A stretch of 64,000 bases of DNA, taken from assembly GCA_028583415.1 (NCBI GenBank), contig CM053265.1:29274653-29338652 (forward strand), given 5' to 3'. This DNA is from Protea cynaroides (Eukaryota > Streptophyta > Magnoliopsida > Proteales > Proteaceae). This document shows positions 12,107-24,100 of the stretch, piece by piece. Under the pieces are notes generated by a model. The model was not told the DNA's origin, ran no database searches, and saw nothing but the letters and a program-made list of their open reading frames with translations. Made by a program: the position numbers and the translations under genes. The number at the start of each line of letters is the position of its first letter. The first letter of the stretch is position 1.

Positions 12107-15100
12107 ATTCAAGTATCATTGTTGGTTACAGAGTATTATAGAAAATACAATTCGGTCAATATTTACAAATCACGATCCAAGGAGCTGTTCTTGATAAAAC
12201 CCGCGGTCTTGTTTCAGTCGATCCACCTGCAGTACAAGCACCGCATCAAGGACAGTCTAGGTTTTGGTCTTTTATACTTACAGCTAAACTAGGTGATAGG
12301 TTACCTAATGGCTAGCTAATGAGGAAAGAGGACAGCAGCATACATGTCTTGCATTTAGAGATTTGGAGCTGAATTTATCCAATAATGATCAATGTATTCT
12401 TAACAATGATTTACCAACTGAGCATTGATCAATTACCAACTGAGCAATGATCACTTGAGTGAAATATGAATCAGCAATTAAAGACAGTATTCGACAAAGT
12501 ATTATGTAGAAACTTCAGTGATCCTAAAATGATAACAGCTATGTCTAAAACATAAGAGACTAATTTCCATATAAAATCAATTACATTTCAATATAAAGAA
12601 ATTAGATTACTTACTAGAAAGGTTGCTAAAATTTAAGCACCAATATGAGGTGGAATGGGGTAGTTAGATACTATTAACATAAATAGAAAGCTAAACTGAA
12701 CATGGGCTGAACATATAGCATTTACAGAAAAACATAAAAAAAGATAAAATAAAATTATAATGGGAAAATTACACGTACTACCCCTGAACTATGGATTAAT
12801 TACATCTACCATCCACTAGTTTATGACAATTACTCATACCACATCTAATTTCAGAAACAGTAACAAAAAAGTCCATTTCGTTAACAGTGTTAAGTTTAAA
12901 TTTTAAAAGGCAAATTTTCCCTTGTTGGGTTTACAACCTTTATTATTTCTTCCTTATAGACCGCGCTTTGAATAACTGCAACAACAAAACCTTCCAACTA
13001 CCCAACCCCGACCTCCTAGTAGTAGTTGATTACAAGGGAGAACCCACCATTGATGTTCTTACCATAGCGATTTTGATGAGGTTGAAGTTGAAGACCAAAT
13101 TAGTCACAAGGTGGACGTAAGACCCGCACCCGGAATCCCTTACTAACCTGGATTCTTCCTGTGCCAGGTCTTAACTCACAAACTGATGGAGCACCCGACG
13201 CGGACCCGATGGTGGTATTCGAACCATAGGTAAGCTTCATTACTCAAACCTGGTAAGGTTAGGTGTCATGGTGGACCTTAGGTGATCTTGATGCGCATCC
13301 CAAAGCATCCGGGCCAAATGGCTGACCAATAAGCCATATTTTGGCCTAACCGGATGCTCTGCTGGATGGTGCACCACTCGATTGTCAGCATCTGCTTAAG
13401 AACGGGTTAGAGACAGTCTCTCTCCACGAGTTCTATTAAAGGAGGCCTCAAGCCTCTTTATTCTCTTTTGGAAGTGGGAGAAGAAGGGTGGAACTTAGCG
13501 GTCAAGATTCCAAGCTTAACCCTAGTTCATTCCCTTGGAGGTAAGTCCCTACCTCTTTTTTCCTTTCTTCCTTGGTGAATGAATGCTAGACCTTTGGTGG
13601 TTGTCCACCATTAATGGTCACCATAAATGGAGACCACCGTTAAACCTAGAAGTTAGGTTTTCTCTCACCCACTCCATGAATGGAGTTAACTGGAGCATAA
13701 GTGGTTTTCATTTAGTGTAACAAGATTGGTAATATGACTCCCACCAACAAATGGAAGGTAGGATGAAGTGGGATCAAAATCCCCAAAACTTAGAGACCAA
13801 CCAAGTTCATAACCTGGTTTCTGGGTATGAACCGGAGGCCTGATTATGGCCATCCCTTCGGGTGACTTAAACCTAGCCTCTGCTAAGGCAAATGCCTTGG
13901 CAGAACAGACCAAGGAATAACCGGAGGACCCTCCTGGAGGCATGACCCTCCGGTGACCATCTCCCGGTTACCTTTTGGTTCCGCTTGAACATGGACCTCC
14001 GGATAGGCTTAACACTAAGCAGAGGTAGTGCCGGATGATACACCTCCCGGCAAAGCCTCCGGATAACCTTCTAGAACCTACTGTGTATGATAGGGTGTTA
14101 AACCGGATGGTCTGCTGGATGCTTGACCATCTGATTGTACCCTTCGGTTCTGGTTACTTAGAAAATATTCTAAGTATTAATCAAATGGTAATTCCGGAGG
14201 GAACACTACCTGGTTACATTCTCCGGTTCAATATCAGTTGGTCAGTATGCCTAGTTAGGATTATGAGGACCAATCGTTGGGTTCTTGGCTTGTCTTGGGA
14301 CCTATGTATGGACATGAAAGGCTTGTCCATGTTGGTTAAAAGCTATACAACCAATTAATGAATAATTATCTATTTAAATATGTATTGGACACGGGTAAAG
14401 TGGAAACTTTTTATCAAGCTTCACATTACAGCAACACTAGTAGTGCTATCAGGTGAGGGGTTTAGTTTATAGACTTAGGACATTCATAACATGTCTACAT
14501 TATGCTTAGTAATATGTTTAGGTTGTATTGAATCACATGTCATTCATTACTTGTATATGTATGAGCATGCATTGCGTTATAATAACTATGATTGTTGATT
14601 GGGTATATGATGTACGTGTGGCGTGTTGGAGCACAATACACGGGCCATGTTGATGATGCTAGTTAAATAGAAAGTCTATGCCCCAGCAGCGATCCCCGGC
14701 TCTACTTTCATGGATCACCGTGCCCCTGCTAGGGTATTGTGACCTTGTATGATAGTTCGTGTAGTGTGTTGGAGCGCGGGCACACGGATCATGTTGGATT
14801 AAATTGCACACTCTGTTGGCGGGCAGCCATGATTAATAAAATGTACATAATAGACATAGGTGGTGCCATTACCCTGTTTCCTACACTCTTACGTAGGGGT
14901 TAAGATACTAGCATAGGCTCATACTTCCAAAGGTTTGGAGACCTGAGGGAAGAGTTAGATGGCCCGGGGTCACTAATATGAGATGGGGTCTATGTTGGGA
15001 GGTGATGAGCTTGAAGGGGGTGGAGTCCTGGATGGGGGTTTGCTTGTAGAAGTTGTTTAACGGCCCGGGTTGTCTATTCCGTTTCTACCTCCGCCTGGTA

Positions 15101-18100
15101 CATGAGAGTTGGAGGCTTGGGGACCGTAGGTAGGACTGAAAGCACAAGCCGAATCTCAATATGATACCAAGTAGTAATACAAGCCATGAGACCTAATATT
15201 AAAAATTGCATTTTATATCATTGTGTGTGCATGCATGTGATACCGGATTTCTCACTGAGTTGGGATAGAAACTTATCCTCGTATCGATATGTCTTTTTTA
15301 GATTTTGTTGCAGGTGACTACTCTGTATCTGATTTTATGGAGTCATCACTGGCGAGCATTGTTGCCGGTACCGAGGATGTTGGTGGAGAGCATAGTGAGG
15401 GTTGCATTTGCAATGACTGCGTTTACGCTTGACGTAGCCCTCCCCTTACTCTTTCCCTTCCTATACACTTATTATTTTTTTTGTTGGTAGACGAAGAGGT
15501 CTATCACAACAATGTAACAAATTTACTTCTTTTGGATTTGGCTATGTGTATATTTGATATGTTATTATTTTGTGGAGAACAATGGTTGTAATTCATAACA
15601 GATAATACTATAGTTATGATATCATGTTAGATGCATCTATCAATTATTATTGCTTCCGCTATTATTATTATTTTTTGATTTACTTGATTGTATAGATATT
15701 GCTTGTGTAGATTGTGGGATTTATATGGTAAACTTTGTGATTATCGATTTTGGATGGATTCGGGTTGCCACAAGGGTTGACCTGGATATCACGTCCGATT
15801 CTCCATAAGGGGTTATGACAGTGGATGCTTTTATTGCAATCAATGAGGTGGGCATATGTAATCTTGATCTTCTTTGTGCAGCCCCATTGACTGATAATGA
15901 GAGTTACAGTGACATGGAGGCCCTAGAAGTTGTAGAGACGACTATAGAAGGCAAAGAGGTAGATATGGTAATCCCCATTGACACTCCGTCACAGTTGAAT
16001 TGTTTCAAGAGATTGAACATATTGACCTTGTGATTCTTCCACAATATTTTGAGGAGAGCGGACCCAAATTGATGGACTTTCTTCCAAATTTTCAAGCACG
16101 ACCAGATTTCCAATATCCAATAAAGATGTTGTTACAGCTCATTCTGGAGAATCGGGAGTGATATTCAGGTTGACCCACAAGGCAACCCGAATACTTCTAG
16201 CGATTGACAATCACAGTGATCTAGCATACAAATCCCACAGTTTATACAAGCAATAACCACAATAATAATAAAAAAAAGAATAGAGTAATAATAGCGGAAG
16301 CATTAATAAACAACAGATGCCAACTAAGTGATATCATATCATAAAGTAAAGTAAGTGTTATGACATTTCACCACATTGATCTTCACAAAGTACTATAATA
16401 TCTCATATACAATTATCCTAAATCAAAGAGTAAATTTATAAACATTGTTTTGGATAGATCTCATTGTCTATCCACATCATAGTCAAAATAGAAAAGGGAT
16501 AAATAAATCAATCAAATTCCGAGAAGCTTCATAAAGTGTTTCTTTAGGAGTTAAACTTCCATTTGTCCATATTTCAAGAAAAAGTATCTCTTGTTTCTGA
16601 TTTCCATTCCCATATGGATCCCGGTTGTTTAATCATTTGATAACCAGTCATTCTTTGATAAATTATCACTATGAGTTAGACTCAATAGAATTTGATCCAT
16701 CCTTTTTTCTGTTGTTAAGGTGGAGAACTGAATCAAGAATTATCTTTCTTCATCATCAATTGAATCACTGTTTGTGACCCATAGGAACGGGACCTTTCAC
16801 AAGAATATTTGTTTTAGTAGGTTGATAACTCTGAAAAGAGAGATTGCCTATCTTTTCCTTCATCTTGGGAGAAATGCGATCGGGAGGAGCTAATTCGAAT
16901 CCCTTAGGTAAAATAATAACAGCCCCTACATTTAAAGCCCCTTTTTTACTACATCATAAATAAAATATGAAATCTTAACTTACTTAATACCTAACTTAAT
17001 ATTTAAGATACTTAAGATATCAAAGTTAATATATATATATATATATATATATATTTAATTAGAGTTTGTTATTTTTTGTTCCATCAGAACTAGATAGCTG
17101 GAAAGAGTAGAAAGACAAGGAAAGGATCATTATTCCTCTTCTATAAATGTCCAAATTTTGATGCCTAATACCCCATAGATAGTTCGAACTGTATAGGAAC
17201 TATTTTAGTACCAGTAAAAGTAAATAAATCAAGAAAAGAAAAAAAAAGGAAAGGGGAAAAGAATGAATAAAATAATAAGAAAAGAAATTTTGATCATATA
17301 TTAATCCTATATAATAGGAATGAGGAATGATAAGACTAACAAAATCGAAGAGAATTCTTTTTGTATCACTTCACCCCTTTTTCGTTTTGGTTGATTTTTT
17401 TTTCTTATTGCTAAACTAAATATATACGACGGAACTTTGCTTATTTCTATTTTTGAGGATCGACGAATCAAATGATATTTATGTTCCAATTTCTGCCTCT
17501 TTTTCTTCCTCTGAATCAAATTTTGCCTTGCCATAATGGTATGGTTCAGTTCCTATTATTATCAATTATACAAGTCGGCTCAAGTTATCTAGTCAATACA
17601 TTTAATTTCTTTACTAGAAACTAAAGTCAAAATAAAGTTCAAAAGTTAAAGTCAAAAAGGAAAGTAAATAAAAAAGAAGTTTATGTACCAACAAATCACA
17701 CGTAGAGATATTGATAGCACACATAGAGTTAATGGTATTTCAGGTATTGTTGAAACTTGCTTGAACATGAATAACTCCCTTTGGTATTCTACGTCCATTC
17801 TTACGTGAACCAATTCTTGGTATAGTTTTTGCCATATTTTATCATCTCATAAATATGAGTCAGAGACCTCGGTAACGGTCGGATGATAGTAAAAAATCAT
17901 AGCAAACCCTGTAGCTACTTGTACTAAAAAAAAGTAAGCGCAATACCCCCTAAACAATAAAATATGTTGACATGGGGAGGAACATATTTACTAGTTATAT
18001 CATTTGCAATTGCTTGAATCTCGAGACATTTTTCGAACCAATCATATAGTTTATTGAGATAGCTAAACAGATATTGAAAGAGTAAATATTTGCCCACGAA

Positions 18101-21100
18101 AGCCTTCTTAGTGGATTAAAAAAATTTCGGTGATTCGATAAAGGGAAAAATAAAGATTCGTTATAAAACATCATAAACAAAAAAAACAGAGCATGTTGCT
18201 TATATCAAAACTCAGGGCGCCAATAATTATAGTTTGTCATGGGTAGAGACACTATTGCCGACATAATAACTTATATACGAAATGCTGATATGAATAAAAA
18301 AGGAATAGTTCAAATAGCACCCACTAATCTCACTGAAAACATTGTTAAAATACTTCTACGAGAAGGTTTTATCGAAAATGTGAGGAAACACCAGGAAACT
18401 AACAAATATTTCTTGGTTTCAACCCTGCAACATAAAATGTAATATTGTATCAATTTATATGATATGATAGATAATTATGATATGATATATAATTTGTATG
18501 GAATTAAATTTGTAATTTTTTTCCTCTTCCCTTTCAAGGGAGGCACACACCTTGTTCCGTTTGATCTATTTCTTTATTTCCCCAGAGAACCAAGAACAAA
18601 GAGCTTTCCCCCCTTTTCCGCCCGACTCTTTGGTCTTAAGAATGCTGGTTTTAAGAATGAGTGATTGCCCTTCTCTGACCCTTACTACCCAACCTGACAG
18701 GGGACAGCTAATGCATTCTACTTATTGAACATGGTTCTATGGTCGGTCTGTGACCCCTGGATGCCGAAGGCGTCCTTAGGACGAACCGGCCCCCGTGGAT
18801 ATCTTTGCTTCAGAACAAAACAATTCGAATTATGCTCGGTCAACTGGAATGTGTAGGAAAGAATAATCAAATCAAACTCATTAATTTACCTAGATCAGTT
18901 TATGACCTAGGTTAAAGGAAACTTGTTTTGATTATCCTCTAAAGTAGTGCCCTCTTGTGAATGTAGAAAAGGGATAAATAAATCAATCAAATTCTGATAA
19001 GCTTCATAAAGTGCTTCTTTAGGAGTTAAACTTCCATTTGTCCATATTTCAAGAGGTTCATTAGGATTCTTATTGGTTGGAACTTCCAGTTATCTTGGTA
19101 GGAATCTGATATCCTTATTTCCATCTAGTTTCAAATTAGATATGGGATGATTTAGTATTTCTTCATTCATTCCCATCCAATCAAAGGATTTATTTATTTA
19201 TTTATTTTATTGGATAAGTTGATTTCTTGATGAATCGGGATATAAAAAAGATCTTCTTTTTACACACCATAATTCTTCGGGTTGCTAACTCAACGGTAGA
19301 GTACTTGGCTTTTAAGTGTGGCTAGGATCTTTTACATATTTGGATGAAACAAGGAATTCGTCCATACCATTGGTAAAGTTTGTAAGACCACGACTGATTC
19401 TGAAAGGTAATGAATGGAAGGAAAAGTATAGAGAGGGGTGCGTCAAGCGTTGACGCAGTCGCTGCAGGTACAACCCTCGCCATGCTCTCCCACAGAATCC
19501 TCTAACACTGGCAACATCGCTTGCTAGTGAATGCTCCATAAAGTCAGCTATAGAATAATCACCTGCATCAACATCTAGAAAAGATGTATCGATATGAGGG
19601 TGAGCTCCCATCCCAGCTCAGTAAAAAGTCAGGTATCACATGTCATCCAATGAAATGAAATGAGTTTATTAATTAAGTCTTTGGGCAAATATTCTACTTG
19701 GTGTCATATTGAGATTCGACCCAATGCTTTCGGTCTCGCTTACGACCGCTAGCCTCCAACTCTCATATTGTCACAGCTCATTTTGGAGAATCGGGCGTGA
19801 TATCTGGGTCAACCCTTGTGGCACCTGAATACATCCAAGATCGCTAACCACAATGATTACAAATTAAATCCTACAGTCTACACATGCAATAACCACAATA
19901 ATCAAGAAGCAATAGTAATATAGCGGAAGCATTAAATAATGACAGATGTAACTAATGATAACATATCTCATACTTTGTATTAATTTATTCATTACAAACT
20001 AGATGCGCTCCACAATAAACTATCATATCCGTATACACATACCCAAATAAAAAAAGAGTAAATCTATTACATTGTTTTGATAGACCTCTTCGTATACCAA
20101 TAAAAAGAATCATAATATTTAGAGTGTATCGGGAAGGGAAAAAATAAGGGGAGGGCTACGTCATGCGAAGACACAGTCACTGCAGGTGTAACCCCCACTG
20201 TGCTCTCCACCGACATCATTTGCACCAGCAACTACGCTAGCAAGAGGGGATTCCATAAAATCAGCGATAGAGAAGTCACCTGCAGAAGAATCTGAAAAGA
20301 AGTGCCGACACGAGGGTGAGCTCACATTCTAGTTCAATGAGAAATCTAGTATCACATGCGTGCAACATACAACATCAAATATGAAATGTAATTTATTTTA
20401 TATTAGGTCTCAGATTTGTGTTTCTACATCCTGGGCGAAGATAGAAGTTGAATAGATGACCCTGGGCTGTTAAACCGTTTCTAAAAGTAAACACTCCCTT
20501 TCGGGACACCATTCCTTGCAGGGTTCGTCACCTCCCATCATAGACCCCACATACGCTAGCTACTGTATACCCATACGTCACCGACTCCTCTTAGGGTCAC
20601 CAAACCTTCGGAAGTGCTAAGCGACACCAGTATCTTGACTCCTACTCGAAGGGCGTAGGAAACAGGGAATGACACCACCTATGTCTTTTAAGTACATTCA
20701 TTTCATTTTGGCTGCCTGCTAACAGAAGCCCTTGGATCACCATTCCCAAGGATCACCGTGCCCCCACTAGCATATCGACAAAACCATCATGACTTACACC
20801 AGTAGCGATCCCTGGCTCACTACTCCCATGGATCACTGTGTCCCCACTAGTGAGTTTACATTTCCAACATGATCTGTGTACCCACACTCCCATGCGTCAC
20901 ATGAACCATCATACATGGTTGTAATCCAACATGACCCTTGCACCCGCACTCTTATGCGTTGCACATGCCATCATACATGGTTGCATATTCTTATAAAATA
21001 AAGACTATGCCCTAATGGAGAACCCCGGCTCTACTCCTATGGATCACCGTTGTCACGACCCGCGACACACTAAGGCCGTGACACCGTGCTCCTGCTAGAG

Positions 21101-24100
21101 CCTAGCATCAACAACGTGGCCCTTATATTGTGCTCTCACACGCCACACGTCCACCATACCCAAAACAATCATACAAAACATTCATAGTTATAATGCAATG
21201 CATGTTCATAACAATAATGGAAAACATACAATTAAACAACAACCTAAGCATGTTCCTAATAAAATAAACATGTTATTAAGAATGCTTTAGGTCTACGGAC
21301 TTGACCCCTCACCTGATTGCACAAGAAGTGCAGTAGTAATCCGAAGCCAGTAGAAGGCTTCAATAATCACCCGTGTCAAATACCTATTTAAGCATATAAG
21401 GTTTCATTAGTTCGTTATATAGCTTTTAATCATCATGGACAAGCCTTACATGTTCATACATGAGTCCCAAGACAAGCTGGGAACCTAATGGTTGGTCTCT
21501 CTAGTCATTTCTAGGGAAACTGGTCAAAACAGACTGAATTGGATGATGGAACCGGTGGAGGGTTCCTCCGGTACAGTCAATCGGTTAATACTTAGAGTAT
21601 TTTCTAAGTAGACAGAACCGGAGGGATGAGCGGATGGTCGTGCATCCGGTAGGTCATCCGGTTCCTATACTTTTATACATACTGGGATTCTAGTAGGTTT
21701 TTCGGAGGCTTCGCCGGATGGTTATTCATCCGGCTCTAACTTCGCTTAACATTAAGCCTAACAGAGGATCCGAACAAATCGGACCCACCGGGAATCAGGT
21801 TGGATTACTGGGAGGCTACTTGGAGGATTGTGCCTCTGGAATGGTCCTCCGGTGCGAGACTCCGGACAGTTTATTGGTCATAAGCCAAGGCATTTGCCTT
21901 GGCGGAGCCATGGTCTAAGCCACCTGGAAGAACGGACATAACTGTGCCTTCGGTACGAGGCTCCGGTTCAGACCCAGAAACCAGGTTACGAACCGAGCTT
22001 GGTCTCCAAGCTTTGGAGACTTGATTTCTCTTTCATGGTTCCTATTTTTGTTGGTGGAAAACTCATTCCCACCCTTATTAGGCACAATGGGAGCCATCAA
22101 AGCTCCATTTAACTCCATGGTGGGTGAGAAAACCTAACATTTCTAGATTAAATGGTGATCTCCATTAATGGTGACTACCCACCAAGGTCTCATACATTTA
22201 TTCCCTTAAGAGAAAGAGGAAGGAAGGACACCTACCTCCAACAACTCCTTAAAGGAGTGGGTGAACCCAAACCTAGGCTTTCTAGGTCATTAATGGTGGT
22301 CACCATTAATGGTGCCCAACCACACAAGGCTCCATGCCTTAAACACCAGACAAAGGAAGAAGGAGGTAGATTAAACTTACCTCCAAGGAAGTTGGTGCTA
22401 GGCTTTGGAGCTTTAGCTTCAAGCTCTTCCTCTTCTCTTCTTCTCTTCTCTTCACTCTCAATCTCCCACGTTTCCAAGAAACGAGAAAAGGAGGCTTTGC
22501 CCTCCCTTTTATAGAAATCGAGGAGAGAGGTGTTTGGCTCGAGTTCAACCGGCTGGCGTCAACTGAGTGATCGATCCTCCGATTAGGCCAAAACATAGCT
22601 TATCGGTTATCTTCTTGGCCCGGATGCTTTGGGATGCGTATCCCCTTCACCCAAGGTTTACTAGGACACCTTACCCTATTAAATACAAGTAGTGAAACCT
22701 CACCTAAGGTTCGGATGCCATCATCAGGTCCGCATCAGGTGGTCCATCCGTTGATGTGTTGAGACCTAGCACAAGAGGAATCCGAGTGAGGGATTCTGGG
22801 TGCGGGTCTCACACATACTCCGAACAAGGTAGAAGAGGAATACATGACCCTAGGCCGTTAAACAATTTCTACAAGGCTACAAGCAAACCCCCTTCCAGGT
22901 CTCCCGACCCTTTAGGCTCGTTACCTCCCACCATAGACCCCATCTGACATCAGAGACCCCAGGCCGATCTGATTCTTCCATTAGGTCCCAGACTTAGGAA
23001 GTTTGAGTTTATACTAGTAAGTAAACCCCTACTGGCAAGGGTATAGAAACATGGGGAAATGTCACCACCTATGTCTATCATGTGCATCAATTTTAAATAT
23101 GGTTGCACCCCAGCAAAGATCCCTGGCACCACTCCCATGGACCATTGTGCCCCTGTTAAAATGCTAGCAAATTCCAACATGACCCGTATGCCCAGGCGTC
23201 ACCCCTCCTTGGGTACCCGCTCGTCCCACGGACCATCATACATGGCTGAACATATACATCAACATCAATATAAATGGGGCTGTACCCTAACAAAGATCCT
23301 CGGCACCACTCCCATGGACCACTGTGTCCCTGCTAAGGCACTAGCAATCAACAACTTGACCCGTGTGCCCATGTGTTACCCCTTCTTGGGTACTCGCATG
23401 TCACATGTGCTCTCATACACAATTAAATTCATCATCCAAAGCATACATAGTTATTATTGTGCAAGTGCATGCTCAGTTATAACAGTTATTGGATGGCATG
23501 TTATAAACATAAATATAAGCATGTTATAAACATAACAGTAGATATGTTAAAATGCCCTAATTACTATGGACCCGACCCCTTATCTGTAGGCATCAAGGGT
23601 GCTGCTGAACCTCGAAGCTGGCAAAAGGCCTCTTCCAATACCTGTGTCGGTTTACTTATTAGATAATTTCATTAGGTTGGTTATGTAACTTTTAACCAGT
23701 ATGGACAGGCCCTAGGTGTCCATACACGGGTCTCAAGATAGGTCGGGAACCCAACGGTTGGTCCCTGAAGGTTCTAGCTAGGCTGACAGGCTATCTGAGC
23801 TAGAAACGAATGGAAATTCTGGAGGGTACATCCTTTGGTATTTCCCTCCGGATTATACTTAATTCCCTTTTTAAAAAAAGGGGAGGATGCAAGCAGATGT
23901 TGTGTCATCCGGCACAACCTCCGGATACCTCTTAGTGATCAGGTGAGCTTCACAGTAAGCTCACAGTAAGTAATCCGGAGGCACTGTCGGGTGGTATTCC
24001 CTCTAGCTTAACCTCCGGTTACCTACAAGCTTACCGGGCTATGCACAGTGAGCCTCCGGTGATATCCTGAGGATATGCCTCCGATAAGGAGCCTCCGGAC

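Larger units (their letters stand above)
3354..12248 (+). mobile_element. Complete but degenerate Ty3/gypsy chromovirus-type retrotransposon (8,895 bp)
   Basis: Two LTRs (3354-4037 and 11576-12248) bound an interior with gag, protease, reverse transcriptase, RNase H, integrase and a C-terminal chromodomain in Ty3/gypsy order. The target duplication AGGAC is exact (3349-3353 and 12249-12253). LTR ends are TGATGC...GCATCA; the 3' copy begins TTATGC, a point change. The frames are broken by stops, frameshifts and three secondary insertions (4462-5426, 6030-6707, 8119-9172), so it cannot move by itself. In the first ~200 bases the two LTRs differ at about a dozen places by eye, so the insertion is not recent. 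It lies in the sense direction of the host gene. Confidence 0.95.
16491..19425. other. Mosaic organelle-DNA insertion (NUPT, with a probable mitochondrial piece)
   Basis: At least eight plastid fragments that are not neighbours in a normal plastid genome, or lie in changed orientation, are joined: rpoA 3' part, petA, rps3 3' end, rps14 5' end, rps11 5' end, petB exon 2, rps8 5' end, a second rpoA piece, and the trnK-UUU 5' exon with intron. A mitochondrial-like stretch sits at about 18585-18840. The block interrupts solo LTR B. Fragments carry mutations and shifts, so none is functional. Confidence 0.85.

Noticed and set aside
3354..12248. Endogenous pararetrovirus
   Set aside because: LTRs, integrase, chromodomain and a 5-bp target duplication identify a Ty3/gypsy retrotransposon; no movement or coat protein of a pararetrovirus is seen.
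18239..18441. Functional ribosomal protein gene
   Set aside because: It is the truncated 5' half of plastid rps8 inside an organelle-DNA block, without transit peptide or full length.
19279..19315. Complete nuclear tRNA-Lys
   Set aside because: Only the 5' half of plastid trnK-UUU is present and the group II intron is cut off.
22152..22514. 120-codon frame in solo LTR C as a retroelement protein
   Set aside because: The corresponding region of copies A, B and E is not open and the composition is non-coding.
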